Below the pieces are notes generated by a model. It made no database searches. It was not told where the DNA came from and was given only the letters and a program-made list of their open reading frames with translations. From positions 7,617,983 through 7,681,982 of the forward strand of contig NC_087077.1 of NCBI RefSeq assembly GCF_026151205.1: a DNA stretch of 64,000 nt. The letters run 5' to 3'. Source of the DNA: Bolinopsis microptera (Eukaryota; Ctenophora; Tentaculata; Lobata; Bolinopsidae). Positions 34,566 through 46,400 of this stretch are shown here, piece by piece. The position numbers were made by a program, and so were the translations under genes. Numbering within the stretch: the stretch's first letter is position 1; every line of letters begins with the position of its first letter.

Positions 34566-35171
34566 AAACAATTTGAGGATGTCCAATATAAATATGTCCA
34601 TGGCTTGCTAAAGTCAACTGCATCGGGGGTACTATGATGGTCCAGGGGGTGCTGACACAGAAGACTGGCACTCTTAACCTGTTAAGAAGTTAAGTAGTTG
34701 TAGTGGATAATGTTTCTGTTTGGCAATGTATAACTCCATTCACACCACAATCCACAATTGGACAATTGGACAACCCTGATTAATGTGTAGATAGTGTTGA
34801 AAGAATTTTAAACTTAAAACTTGAACTTCACTTCTGATAACTTTTGGGGCTGTGCTCCAAGAACAGGCTGACATATATATATGGCTTATGGATTATATGT
34901 AATGTATTCTGATTAAATGATAGGGCTTGCCAGTCCAACCACCTCATATTTTTCATACTCACTCACTCTCTTGTCCCATGTGTCGTAGTCCGTCAGTCTG
35001 TTCAATTTTTCAATCTTTTGAATCATTTTGACTAATCCAGTTAACACTTTCATTGTTTTCCACAACAGAACATTTCAAACTGCTTTCTGCTCTTCCTTCT
35101 TTTCAGTGAGTGTGCTAGTTGGACGTGAAGGTGCCCCCTGGTCTGCCTGGTACCCCCATTGCCTCTTCACC

Positions 35172-37157
35172 ATGATGGAAACCCCCACTGACACTCAAGA
35201 AAAGTGTGAGAAACCTCAACCTGTTGCAGACCAGACTTCATCCACTACGGTTCCCGATCAGGATACACCCACCACTTCCTCAGCTTCAGTCATTGACAAT
35301 ATTGACGAAATGCTTAGAGATGTCGATAAACTAATTCATTCAGAAAATCAGGACTCAGAAGAAGACAAAAATGTCAGCAGTCTCCTTAGTTTCTTCTCAA
35401 ATAGATCTGCTCCCCTCGACACCTATCTGTTAACCCACGCACAGAACCTACGCTCAGAGGTAGACTTAATCAAGATTAACATTTGCAGTATCCTGAAACT
35501 TGAAGTAAACAAGTTTGCGATCATTACACCAGCCATGATCAAGAGTTGTTCATCCCTGAACAAACTAACTTTAGCAGAAGGTCTCCTATCCCTGCTAGGT
35601 CTTGCTGAAAGTGTTTGTGCTGTAGTAAGTGGACAGAGATGTGAAAACGAAGTCAAGTCCTCTTCCTACTTGTCAGCTCCCTGCAGCTTGAGCATGCCAA
35701 TGGGTCACACTACCTCGGATGGTAGATCTCTACAAGATTCTCTAGAAGCCATTCAGAAGTCCATCAAGAACCTTAAAGACAACGATAGCCATCTCAGAAC
35801 TCTCGACTCCATCAACAGCAAGCTTGCTGAGCTCAAACTTGACATAAACTGTTTTAAAAACAGTAGGTCATCAAATGTTTCTACCCCTGATCTGCCCATG
35901 CCTCCTTTTAATATAGGGTCACCTGCACCATGTGAAATGGACCAAGAACAGCTTCTCCTAGATGCACAGAAGCATGCAAGTGTAGACGACCCTAAGTCCA
36001 AGCATATTCTGTCGTATGTCCCAGAATTTGTAGATGAAAAATTGAACTCTGAGCTTTTAGTTTTCTTAGACCAACATAAGGAAGCCTTTAATAGTAACTC
36101 CGAAAATGGGCATGGGGTTCTGAGCTTTGGCGAACCTTATCAATACCCCGGGGCTAAAGCTGAAAAACCAAAATCGACAGACTTCCCTGATGTTCTGAAT
36201 GAGCTTGTCTCCAAGATAAAGGAAGAATGTCCTAGTTCAACAATCAATCAGTGCTTGATAAATCGGTACACTGATGGGAACAGTTTTCTTCCTAAGCACT
36301 CTGATAACGAGCAATCACTGGTCCATGATAGTTCCATATTTACAGTATCCTTAGGTGGTGATTGCTCAGTAAAATTCACAAAAAAGGATCAGCTTGAAGG
36401 AGAGGTCGTAGAGACAATAGAGGGACGTAGTCTCTATGTCATGAGCAAACAGTCCCAGTTTCTTTGGGACCACCGAATTGATAAAAGCACAGAAAAGAGG
36501 GACTTAAGATACAGTATTACCTTCCGCTACGTAAGCAGGAGCATCAATGCGACCTTGATTGTCGGTGATTCAAACACCCGGTTCCTCAAATTTGGGGCTG
36601 GAAAAGGAACATTTGGACACAAGCTGCCTGGGAAAAGAATCGAATGTTTCACAATAGATCAGTTAGACCCTGTTCTTTGTGTTGGATACAAGAACGTTGT
36701 AGTACACTGTGGTATAAATAATATCAAGAGGGGAGGGGGTGATGTTAAACATTGGGCTAATGAGCTGACGAAGAAGCTCAAGAATATTTGTGATATGTGT
36801 CCATATTCTAAAGTTATTGTCTCACCCATCCTTCCAACTAGGTCCTCCTGGCTGAATGACAGAGCCATGGAGTTTAATAGTTTATTATTTGGGTACTGTA
36901 ATACTAATACTAGAATAGGCACTTTAGATTTTGACAGTTTTGTTGATGAGGAGGGTCTACTGGACAAGCAGTTTTGTAGATACAAGAAGCCGGATGACCC
37001 AATCCACCTGGGGTCAAGCGGTATCTTTAAACTCTCCCGGGCAATTGCACATAAGATCCTAGGTAACCCCGTTGATGGGAGGTTGTTCAGTGATGTTACC
37101 AAGGCCCAAAAAAGATTTTCCCCACGTTCTCGTAGATCCGTAGTTATAAATAAATAA
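35172..37157 (+). CDS. LINE ORF1: AlkB-like dioxygenase plus SGNH esterase
   Basis: 661 aa from the paired ATG at 35172/35175. N-terminal third: Ser/Thr/acidic low complexity then helical Leu/Lys/Asp segments, probably self-association. Residues about 275-460 match the AlkB 2OG-Fe(II) fold: NRYTDGNSFLPKHSDNE with iron ligands H376 and D378, distal H434 (WDHR), and the 2-oxoglutarate arginines R446 and R452 in RYSITFR. Residues about 460-640 match an SGNH hydrolase: GDS with S467, HCGINN (512-517), and D609-P-I-H612. All key residues are present. Basic C-terminus. ORF2 follows after 215 bp, so this is the first ORF of a non-LTR retrotransposon. Esterase domains are known in CR1-type ORF1 proteins; the AlkB addition is unusual. 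Activity is inferred, not shown. Confidence 0.8.
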   Translation: MMETPTDTQEKCEKPQPVADQTSSTTVPDQDTPTTSSASVIDNIDEMLRDVDKLIHSENQDSEEDKNVSSLLSFFSNRSAPLDTYLLTHAQNLRSEVDLIKINICSILKLEVNKFAIITPAMIKSCSSLNKLTLAEGLLSLLGLAESVCAVVSGQRCENEVKSSSYLSAPCSLSMPMGHTTSDGRSLQDSLEAIQKSIKNLKDNDSHLRTLDSINSKLAELKLDINCFKNSRSSNVSTPDLPMPPFNIGSPAPCEMDQEQLLLDAQKHASVDDPKSKHILSYVPEFVDEKLNSELLVFLDQHKEAFNSNSENGHGVLSFGEPYQYPGAKAEKPKSTDFPDVLNELVSKIKEECPSSTINQCLINRYTDGNSFLPKHSDNEQSLVHDSSIFTVSLGGDCSVKFTKKDQLEGEVVETIEGRSLYVMSKQSQFLWDHRIDKSTEKRDLRYSITFRYVSRSINATLIVGDSNTRFLKFGAGKGTFGHKLPGKRIECFTIDQLDPVLCVGYKNVVVHCGINNIKRGGGDVKHWANELTKKLKNICDMCPYSKVIVSPILPTRSSWLNDRAMEFNSLLFGYCNTNTRIGTLDFDSFVDEEGLLDKQFCRYKKPDDPIHLGSSGIFKLSRAIAHKILGNPVDGRLFSDVTKAQKRFSPRSRRSVVINK

Positions 37158-37372
37158 AATAAATAAATAAAGTCAATTTTTACAGCACAGCAATATATAT
37201 CTAAATATCAGATCCTCTGTAATCATAATGTATAAAAAAAGGAGCTTTTCTCTGTGCTGAAGGATGAATCAAGGCAGATCATGGTTCTGTTAGCAGGCCA
37301 CCCTAGTTATGGACAATACATATATATAAAATAATTAAATTATAATTTTAAAATTGTGTCAAAAGTTATGTC

Positions 37373-37765
37373 ATGATAGCCAAACTAATATGCGAAATTT
37401 GCTGCTGCTGCAATAGGACCTGTGCATGGTGGACATCCATTCATAACTTGTCAGATGTGTGACAAAATAATGCACAAAAAATGCAAAACTGATGAGAACA
37501 TAGTCAAATTTCGAGATGCAACATACTGCAAAATATGCACTGATGCCAATGATATCGTTCGGTATAACCCTTTCTACCAAGCTCCCCACTTTGCAAACAA
37601 TGGCCTCATTGATGATGAGCCAGTTAATTATATTGAATCTATCTACAATAGCTCAAAGATTCTTGAAAATTGCAAAACATTCTCAATAACAGAGTTGAAT
37701 GCCACCATCCTACCTAAAAATTCAGCTAAATATTTGTCAAAATTATTTCTAAATATTGATGGAAA
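37373..37765 (+). pseudogene. LINE ORF2, 5' part (PHD-like finger), interrupted
   Basis: ATG at 37373 opens with ICEIC, then a frame change in the GCTGCTGCT run near 37400 restores GGHPFITCQMC, then HKKC and YCKIC, spaced as in a PHD-type zinc finger. The frame then continues to 37760, where an LTR retrotransposon is inserted. The coding sequence resumes in frame-compatible form after 43463. The finger may guide nucleic-acid or chromatin binding in some LINE ORF2 proteins. Not functional as it stands. Confidence 0.65.
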
Positions 37766-38599
37766 TGTTGGAACCCTGTTCTTGGGTTAATTAAATAACA
37801 AATAATACTCAATTATTATAAATACAAATTAGATGAATAAAGAGGTTATACAAATCTTGTGTCAAAAGTAACCTTGTTACTCTACAAAGTACTCTCTTAA
37901 ATAGTGAATGATTGATATGGTGTGACTCAGTAACTCACAATACTCTGCTCTGACTAATAGTTAAAACACATTTCAATACTAAACTAAACAATGTCTTTTT
38001 TACTATTAGATTAAACTACTATTAAATTAAAACTACTACTCCTGATGATGATGTTCTTCTTACTATATGAGGGACTTCTGAATGATGAGGACTTCAAGTA
38101 AAACTGGAACTGATAACTATAAAACAAAAACCCTGGGGGAAAACTACCGTGAGTAAAGTGAAAGGTAATCCACGTGAAACTATAAATGAAAGTGAAAGAG
38201 GAAGCGGGAACTCCTAGACTAAACTACTAAACTATAACTATAAACTACTTACCACTCTTTCCACGTCACAGAACACAGATAGTATCTGTCGACTGGAATC
38301 TATGGGATCACTAAAACAACGTCACTCCTCTCCCTTCTGCTACGCTAGAGTCTGGAGTCGACAACGTCACTCCTCTCCCTTCTGCTACGCTAGAGTCTGG
38401 AGTCAACTAAACACTGGACACTCCTCTCTCTTCTGTTACTTCAACTAGAGTCTGGAGTCGAGCCTTGTCTGCCTTCTGGAGTCCCTTTACCCCAACACTG
38501 TATATACAATCACTGGAACTAAACCTTTGCTAAAGTGAGATACAGGGTTAGTAATATGAAGTACAAAAACAAGCTACAAATAGAATTAAGTTTCTAACA
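37766..38599 (-). repeat. 3' LTR of nested retrotransposon (834 bp)
   Basis: In the element's orientation (minus) it starts TGTTAGAAAC and ends GGTTCCAACA. I see no difference from the other LTR at 42625-43458. Left flank GGAAA (37761-37765) repeats after the other LTR. Confidence 0.92.
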
Positions 38600-38614
38600 T
38601 TCCCCCTACTTTAA
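38600..38614 (-). other. Polypurine tract
   Basis: On the minus strand AAAGTAGGGGGAA lies directly before the TGTTAG start of the 3' LTR, as expected for plus-strand DNA priming. Confidence 0.65.
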
Positions 38615-40458
38615 AAAAGAAAAAGTACTTACTAATAATTTAACTCATGACTTTTACAATCTTAAAGTCATAACTCCCTATACTTTCTTTGTTAAAAAAT
38701 ACTATCCGACTATCCGAGTTAAAATTAGGAAATAAACTCTAGCAAAAACCGTAGAGTTAAGAATATTCTAATCCCCACACGCAACACAAAAACGTGTCGT
38801 GCGCGCTAAACGAAAAAGATACTTTCTATGAGTTTGAGCTACAAATGCGCGGCTCAAACAAAGGCAAATCTAATACGTGTCATGTCCACTGTCATAAAAG
38901 CAGATAACTAAAAAAGCAGTTAACGATTATTCCATATTCGGCGAGTCACGTGGTACAAGTGGATTAAATCTCTGTTAACGCGGGAAAAACATCCGCCGTA
39001 AAACAGGCTAGTGGCTAAAATGACTGCCTTCCACGCTGAGCGTGAGATCTGAGAGATATAATACTTGTACAAAACGTCCGATAGAATTAATACAGTCTAA
39101 CTATTAGCTAATTAACTATCAAAGTTCTTAATACGAAAATCTCTTTTCTATGAACGGAATTGAAGCATCGTTCTAGGACTGACAGGTGCACAAAAAATAC
39201 CCGTCCAACACTGTAATCAAGTGTGATCTTTAGAGATTTCTGTATCGAGTTATCTTAATGACAGAAAAACTGCGTACTAAAACTAAATATTAGGAGCTAT
39301 TCAAGCTTTAAACACAACCTCTAGAGAGTCAATAATGAGTCACTAACAAATCATTGACACACACCACTGTACTAAACAGTTCTAAAACGTAAAATACATG
39401 AATTCTGTCGTTTAAAAACAGGTTCAAACTGAGTCCCTAAAGGCTCGGGATCAGTGAAGAACATGTAATAGCATGTTGATCGAAACGACAGCATTCTTAT
39501 AAAACCAAAAAACTCACGCTGAGCAAGCTGCTCCTAGCTCATCCCAACAGAAAATACCAAACATCCCCTGTTAACACTTCCTACAGAAGATGCAAGTTAA
39601 TAAAGTAATATCAGGTAAACACTTTCATTTCTTTTAGAAGAAAGGATCGTCTTTCTGAAAAGTAAGTTTGAAACTGAAATGTTAGACTTTTAGAAGTAGG
39701 AACCTGAAATATTCTGTTAGCGTTAATTTTATTACACATGTCACGTACAAAATGTACTTTAAATTGTATCTATTAATCCTTATTATCTCTACACCATGTA
39801 ATAGAAAATTTAGCAAATCAACTGACAAATGTGACCGTGCGCTACAACACAAAGAAAAGGAGCGCTAAAGCTGGTACACACGTCTAAATTCGCTAACTAA
39901 TCTATCTTTCTCCCAAAATTGTTGAAAATTTAGCAAATACAACCAAAGTTCAGTTACCAGTAAGAGAAAAGAAAAGAAAGGATAGACTGGTTCCTAAAAA
40001 TGGGATTCACTAACTTTTCATCAAACATTCCCAACTTACTACATTCTCAGTAAAAAATATGAACTAACGACAAAAAATTGTCAAAATATCCTTCCCAAAA
40101 CTTCTGTTCGAGAAACTTCTCTAGAACATAAAAACACAAAATTAATATACGTGTAAAGAGTTACAAATGTTTAAAAAATTAAAATCTGTTAAATACAAAC
40201 ACCTCGTGCATGTTAAAAGTCTCTGAAAGGTTAAAAATGTAAAAATGACTCGTTACAAAGTTGGTAATTCTAACAATACTAATATATACACACACCTTTA
40301 AAGTTAAAAGTTTATTACAAATGACGTTAAAAAGTTATTGTTTAACCAAATTGACATTTCAAACAACAAATAATTTGAGCAAAAATATTCAATCTCTTTC
40401 TACAACATAAAGTCCAAAACAGTTATACTCTCTCTGACATATTCACAGTATCCTTGAT
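38615..40458. other. Non-coding interior of the LTR retrotransposon
   Basis: 1.84 kb where integrase and reverse transcriptase would normally be. Stops are dense in all frames and I see no RT or integrase motif. The sequence is therefore deletion-replaced or long-diverged filler. Confidence 0.65.
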
Positions 40459-42513
40459 CTATGACTTAAGCGAGCTTGCTGAAAACTGCACCTCTCTTCG
40501 TGAGACATCCTGAACAATCTTTAACCTCTGCACTTGTACAGAGTTATCCAACTCAACTGATACGGGTTCACCGTTTGACTCGTCCAGTCGTACATTGTAA
40601 AGATTTTTGTTCTTCCCTGTAGGTTTCCCGGCTCTACCTATCACCAAGGCATTATTCCAATCATCACTCTCCGAGGATCTGAACCTGATAATGTCATTCT
40701 TCTTTACACCCACGCCTGTTCTGGTTTGACACACACTTTCCCAATCCGACTGATTCACTGACAGATCTGACAGATTCACACTCCCTGAAACTGAACTTAC
40801 AGTTCCATGGTCATCTGGCTCAATTTCTGTCTCAATTTCTGGCTCACTTTCTGGCTCACTGTCTTGATCCACATTACCTGAAACTGAGCTCACAACTCCA
40901 TGGTCCTCTAGCTCACTATCTGGCTCAATTTCTGGCTCATTGTCTTGCACACTCTCATTGTCAGCTCCACTGAATGTTTCTAACTCCTCCTCTTGATCAC
41001 TTTCATCGTCACTTAGTGACCATGGCGATGTAATCTTCTCCTCTAAAACAGGACGGACCTTAATTTCTGTTGCATGATTAGTTCTTCCAGAATCTGTTTG
41101 GCTGATAGAACTTTCACATCGTCCTATGGGTATCATCATGTGTCCTGACTTAGTGATCACTAGATTCTCTTCTCCTCCGAAAGCATAAACTTTGTCAGTT
41201 TCAGTATCGATCTTCATCTTCATCTTTTTCATGGACTCTCTAGACAGTAACAGAGGAATATCATTTTCCACAATAAACACGTTTAAAGTTACTTTCTGAC
41301 CACATATTGTTACTGGGAGTGCTTTTTGTATCCTGGCTGTAACTGCATCTCCATCCCCGAAACAAAAATTCTTCTCACAAGGAGTCACTTTGACCTCTTC
41401 ATGTTCAGCTGATGTGAGAGATTCCTCGAAGACTGTCAGCCATTTCTTTCCACACACTGTGGAGCTAGCACCTGTATCTAAAAGTGCTTTATTTGTCGCT
41501 TCTCCCATAAGGTACGTGATACACTTGTTTTCATCTTTTAGTTTAAAGTCAGACTCAAAGAATGTAAGCTTCTTCTCTCCAAATGTGTTGTACTTACAGT
41601 CTCTCATCATATGGTCTGTTTCCTTACAAATATGACAACGTAAGGGTCCTGATTGTTGGGCTTGTGCTCCTCGTCTGGATCTAAATGGAGCTTGTTGATA
41701 CACGTTTCCTGAACTCTGTCCTTGAAACGCAGGTCTTTGTCCGAAGGGTCTTTGTCCGAAAGGTCTCTTAGATGAATAAAAATCCCTGTGTTGGTGGTAT
41801 CTTTGTTGATAAAAAACTTTCTGAGGGTCTTCCTCCTGGTTGCTCTGGTCATCACCAAAATGTTCTGAATTGTTGATGTCGTACTGTTGAAAATAAGTAT
41901 TTACAGGCTCTTCTTTAATCTTTGGTTTTCCGATGGAATATGTTTCATCGCTTGCGCCGCTTGCGCTTGATGAAGAAGAAGATGTATTAGTATAATCTTC
42001 TCCGTATGCTCTCTTAAGCTGGGATTCCATATTCTCGTAGCTTAACTTAGAGACCGTTGCCCTGATTAACGTCTTTTGATGGTCCGAGAGATTAGCATGA
42101 TGTAATAAGAAGTACGCTAGTACCCCATCTTCAAATACCACAGTAGCACCACGCTTCTGCACAAGGCTCTTGTAACGATGGCTAAATTCTCTCACATACT
42201 CTTCCATGGGCACTTCCTTGGGTCTTCTGTAGTTCATGAAGCTGTCAATGGATGTAAAGACTGACTGTGTCTGGTCTTTTTCATATAACTTATCCAGCTC
42301 GGCAATGAGAACATCTATTCCTCCATCTATGGATAACTTTTCTACATCTAGCTGTATAGCCACAGCTTCTGGTTTTCCAGACATATTCATGATTAATGCA
42401 GCTGCTCCTGCCTCAGGCTTGACGGCAGTCACCTTCTTCCACCACTGAACTCTCCGTTTCCAATCTGTATAGTTGGACTTCTCATCAAGAACAGGTACTC
42501 TATCACCTCCCAT
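40459..42513 (-). CDS. Gag-protease polyprotein of LTR retrotransposon
   Basis: 684 aa, ATG at 42513. Residues about 10-170 form a Gag-like helical region (TDWKRRVQWWKK, VPMEEYVREFSHRYKSL). A CCHC zinc knuckle CHICKETDHMMRDC lies at 293-306 after an Arg/Gln/Pro-rich stretch. A retropepsin-type protease follows, with DTGA at 346-349 and a second hydrophobic half. Next comes a Glu/Asp-rich linker and a small terminal domain (RFRSSESDDWNNALVIGRAGK). The frame is intact, consistent with recent insertion. It makes particles and a protease but no polymerase. Confidence 0.85.
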   Translation of the reverse strand: MGGDRVPVLDEKSNYTDWKRRVQWWKKVTAVKPEAGAAALIMNMSGKPEAVAIQLDVEKLSIDGGIDVLIAELDKLYEKDQTQSVFTSIDSFMNYRRPKEVPMEEYVREFSHRYKSLVQKRGATVVFEDGVLAYFLLHHANLSDHQKTLIRATVSKLSYENMESQLKRAYGEDYTNTSSSSSSASGASDETYSIGKPKIKEEPVNTYFQQYDINNSEHFGDDQSNQEEDPQKVFYQQRYHQHRDFYSSKRPFGQRPFGQRPAFQGQSSGNVYQQAPFRSRRGAQAQQSGPLRCHICKETDHMMRDCKYNTFGEKKLTFFESDFKLKDENKCITYLMGEATNKALLDTGASSTVCGKKWLTVFEESLTSAEHEEVKVTPCEKNFCFGDGDAVTARIQKALPVTICGQKVTLNVFIVENDIPLLLSRESMKKMKMKIDTETDKVYAFGGEENLVITKSGHMMIPIGRCESSISQTDSGRTNHATEIKVRPVLEEKITSPWSLSDDESDQEEELETFSGADNESVQDNEPEIEPDSELEDHGVVSSVSGNVDQDSEPESEPEIETEIEPDDHGTVSSVSGSVNLSDLSVNQSDWESVCQTRTGVGVKKNDIIRFRSSESDDWNNALVIGRAGKPTGKNKNLYNVRLDESNGEPVSVELDNSVQVQRLKIVQDVSRREVQFSASSLKS

Positions 42514-42604
42514 GATGAAAACTGAAATCTAGTGTTAGGTGTTAAGTTGTTAGGTGTTAAGTGTTAGTTAAAATATACAAAAAATAAATACGGTCCGGTG
42601 TAAC

Positions 42605-42623
42605 GTAGTTCTTCCTGCTACCA
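42605..42623 (-). other. Primer-binding site
   Basis: TGGTAGCAGGAAGAAC starts one base after the 5' LTR on the minus strand. The first nine bases TGGTAGCAG fit the 3' end of an initiator-methionine tRNA. The rest fits less well. Confidence 0.55.
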
Positions 42624-42624
42624 C

Positions 42625-43458
42625 TGTTGGAACCCTGTTCTTGGGTTAATTAAATAACAAATAATACTCAATTATTATAAATACAAATTAGATGAATAAA
42701 GAGGTTATACAAATCTTGTGTCAAAAGTAACCTTGTTACTCTACAAAGTACTCTCTTAAATAGTGAATGATTGATATGGTGTGACTCAGTAACTCACAAT
42801 ACTCTGCTCTGACTAATAGTTAAAACACATTTCAATACTAAACTAAACAATGTCTTTTTTACTATTAGATTAAACTACTATTAAATTAAAACTACTACTC
42901 CTGATGATGATGTTCTTCTTACTATATGAGGGACTTCTGAATGATGAGGACTTCAAGTAAAACTGGAACTGATAACTATAAAACAAAAACCCTGGGGGAA
43001 AACTACCGTGAGTAAAGTGAAAGGTAATCCACGTGAAACTATAAATGAAAGTGAAAGAGGAAGCGGGAACTCCTAGACTAAACTACTAAACTATAACTAT
43101 AAACTACTTACCACTCTTTCCACGTCACAGAACACAGATAGTATCTGTCGACTGGAATCTATGGGATCACTAAAACAACGTCACTCCTCTCCCTTCTGCT
43201 ACGCTAGAGTCTGGAGTCGACAACGTCACTCCTCTCCCTTCTGCTACGCTAGAGTCTGGAGTCAACTAAACACTGGACACTCCTCTCTCTTCTGTTACTT
43301 CAACTAGAGTCTGGAGTCGAGCCTTGTCTGCCTTCTGGAGTCCCTTTACCCCAACACTGTATATACAATCACTGGAACTAAACCTTTGCTAAAGTGAGAT
43401 ACAGGGTTAGTAATATGAAGTACAAAAACAAGCTACAAATAGAATTAAGTTTCTAACA
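42625..43458 (-). repeat. 5' LTR of nested retrotransposon (834 bp)
   Basis: Same sequence and length as the LTR at 37766-38599. Includes an internal duplicated block of CTCCTCTCCCTTCTGCTACG about 55 bp apart. Followed on the right by GGAAA and the resumed LINE coding sequence. Confidence 0.92.
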
Positions 43459-43463
43459 GGAAA

Positions 43464-46400
43464 TGCATCAAACTTTGACAACTTTGCAGTTGAATTGTCT
43501 TGTATCGACCACAAATTCTCTGTTATCGGCCTTGCAGAAACAAACACTAATCCCGAAAATGGAACTCTGTATCAGCTTAACGGATACTCCTCCTGTTACC
43601 AATCACGCTACTTTTGCCAAGAGAAAAACCAGTTCAAGGGTAAAGGGTCAGGAGTGTGTCTTTATCTACACGATTCCCTTAACTTTAACAAAATCACTGA
43701 CTTATCTCTCTGTAATGAACACATAGAATCACTGTTTGTATCTATCACTAGCTTGCAAGATCCAACTGTCGTAGGGGTTATATACCGTCCCCCAAACGCA
43801 TCACTTGAGATGTTCAACAAAGCGTATGAATGTATTCTCTCAAAACTGAATGGCAAAAAAGTATATATTCTTGGTGATTTCAATGTTAACATTTTGAACG
43901 ACCCATCTCCATCAGAGGACAAATTCCAAGAAATAATATTCAACAACGGCTTCATACCAACCATATCAGTACCAACTCACCAAATGCCTGGCTGTTCCAG
44001 GACCTGTATTGACAATATCCATACCAATGTCGTAGATCAATCCCTTACTTCTGGTGTGATATCTGACAAGATCTCCCACCATCACCCTATATTCACTCTT
44101 ATTGAACTTTCCCCTGACTCTGTGCCAACACCTGATTCATCAGACAAAATTACTATACACTACGACTATAGTAATGCTAACTTAGAGAAGCTCTGTCTTG
44201 AAATAGAAAACGATATAGATAGGTTCCACCACAGCTGTAACACATTTGACTCTTTCGTGCAGTTATTTCAAGAAAAGATAGATTTGTCTTGCAAACTTCT
44301 AACTCCTAGAACCACTAAACGTAACAGCATAACCAACCCTTGGATCACCCAGGGCCTCATTAACTCCATCGACAAGAAAGCTAGGTTGTATTTCGAATGG
44401 AAGAAGACTTGTACATTAAAACTACCTGATGGGGATCCAAACAAGCACATCTACTACAAGGAATTCGACAAGGTTATCAAGAGCTTAATAAAGATGGCAA
44501 AGGCTATGTGCTATACTCAAAAATTCGAAAAGTACAGCATGAACTCAAAAAAAACTTGGGAAATTATAAATGAACTCCGTGGCAAAAATTTGTCTAGATG
44601 TAAGGACGATTTTGTTATAGATGGCCAGAGAGTTACTTGCAGACGAATAATTGCTAACAAATTCTGTGAATATTTTACATCTCTTCAGAATAAAACAAAT
44701 ATTCAGAATAAAACAAATATTATATTCAAATATCTTTATTCAACAATATTAAATCATTATAGAACCTAATTTGTGGCTTGATCGTGGCTTTATCTCAATA
44801 AAAATGTACTGTCAAACAATAGTATTTCTCTGGAACCAGTAGAATCATTTGCTCAGTTTATGTCTAATTCGGTATCTGACTCCATATACCTGGAAGAAAC
44901 TAATGAAGAAGAAATTATAGAGGTGATCAGAGATTTTCAAAATGGTAAGGCGAGTGACATACCTATAGTTGTTGTAAAAAAACCGGCCAAGCTCATTGCT
45001 GGTACCTTGGCTAGGCTTTACAACACATGTATACAAAGTGGTACATTCCCAAGTATTTTTAAAACTGGTAAAGTTATTCCTATTTACAAGAAAGACAATA
45101 AGGAATGCATTGAAAATTATCGGCCTGTATCAATATTACCTTTATTTGGAAAGATCTTCGAGAAGGTCATTTATAAACGCCTCTATAATTTCTTCACATC
45201 TAAAGGTGTACTAACAGACTCACAGTTTGGATTTAGAAAAGGCCATTCTACCACCCATGCTTTACACAAATCCATAGACTCCGTTACTAAGTCTCTAGCA
45301 AGCAATAAACATGTCGTAGGGATATTCATTGACTTGAGCAAAGCCTTCGACACCCTTGATCACGATATTCTTTTATGCAAATTAAATTCCTACGGTATTA
45401 GGGGCACAGCACTTACCTTACTAAAAAGCTATTTGACTAACAGAAAGCAGTATGTTATGTATAACGATGTACCATCAGAAACAATGAGAAAAGACAATTT
45501 TTTTTTGAGAAAAGACAATTTTATTATTTATCACCAATTCAATACATAATCAATAAATATATATCCGAATAAATTTGATTTAAAATTAAATGAAACAAGT
45601 ATGCTAGCAGCTAGCGCGCTTGTATTTAATAAATATTCACGCTGTTAAAAAATGGGTCTTACCACACGTGAAATTTGGAGTACCACAAGGGTCAATTCTA
45701 GGGCCGTTACTCTTCCTATTGTATATGAACGATATAGTAAACTGCTTTTCAGACAGTGAGGTGAAATTTGTACTTTATGCTGATGACACTAATATCTTCA
45801 TATCAGGACCATCTAGAGAAGCAACATACAAAAAAGCCAACTTAGTACTTAAACATGTCTCGATTTACATGAAATGTAATCTACTTCATATCAACATGTC
45901 CAAATGCTGCTACATACATTTTAAACCTGCCTCTGAATATGATGACACCTGTGCACGGACCAGACCATTTGCTATCCTGCTAGATGAATCTAGATCAATA
46001 TTCATCAATGGTAAGGTTATTACTAAAGTCAAGGATACCAAATTCTTAGGTGTTGTTATAGATAGTAAGCTAAACTGGATTGCCCACATGCACTACATCC
46101 GTAAAAAACTGCGATCTATGACTGGTGCAATCTGCAGAATTCGGCACTCGATACCTTCTGAACTATATTTGAAAATATATAATGCTCTTTTTGAATCACA
46201 TCTCAGTTATGGTATAAGTGTTTGGGGTGTTGTCCTCAAAGAACGGTCCAATGATAGTCTTTTCATCACACAGAAGCACTGTATAAGGATCCTTTTTGGC
46301 GACCTTGACTCATATTTAGATAAACAATCAACATGTGCACGTACTAGACCATACGGTATGCAAAAACTAGACCATAAACACTTTGAAAAGGAGCATACAA

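Larger units (their letters stand above)
37766..43458 (-). mobile_element. Young LTR retrotransposon, Gag-protease only, 5.7 kb
   Basis: Two 834-bp LTRs, TG..CA ends, and GGAAA target duplications at 37761-37765 and 43459-43463. Between the LTRs there is one ORF (Gag plus protease) and then 1.86 kb (38600-40458) without any long ORF, so reverse transcriptase, RNase H and integrase are missing. The element must be mobilised in trans. It sits inside the LINE ORF2. Superfamily: Gag style recalls copia-like elements, but without integrase/RT this stays open. Confidence 0.9.

Noticed and set aside
35172-37157. Host AlkB homologue
   Set aside because: The frame also contains an SGNH esterase and is followed at once by a LINE ORF2 with endonuclease and RT, so it belongs to a retrotransposon.
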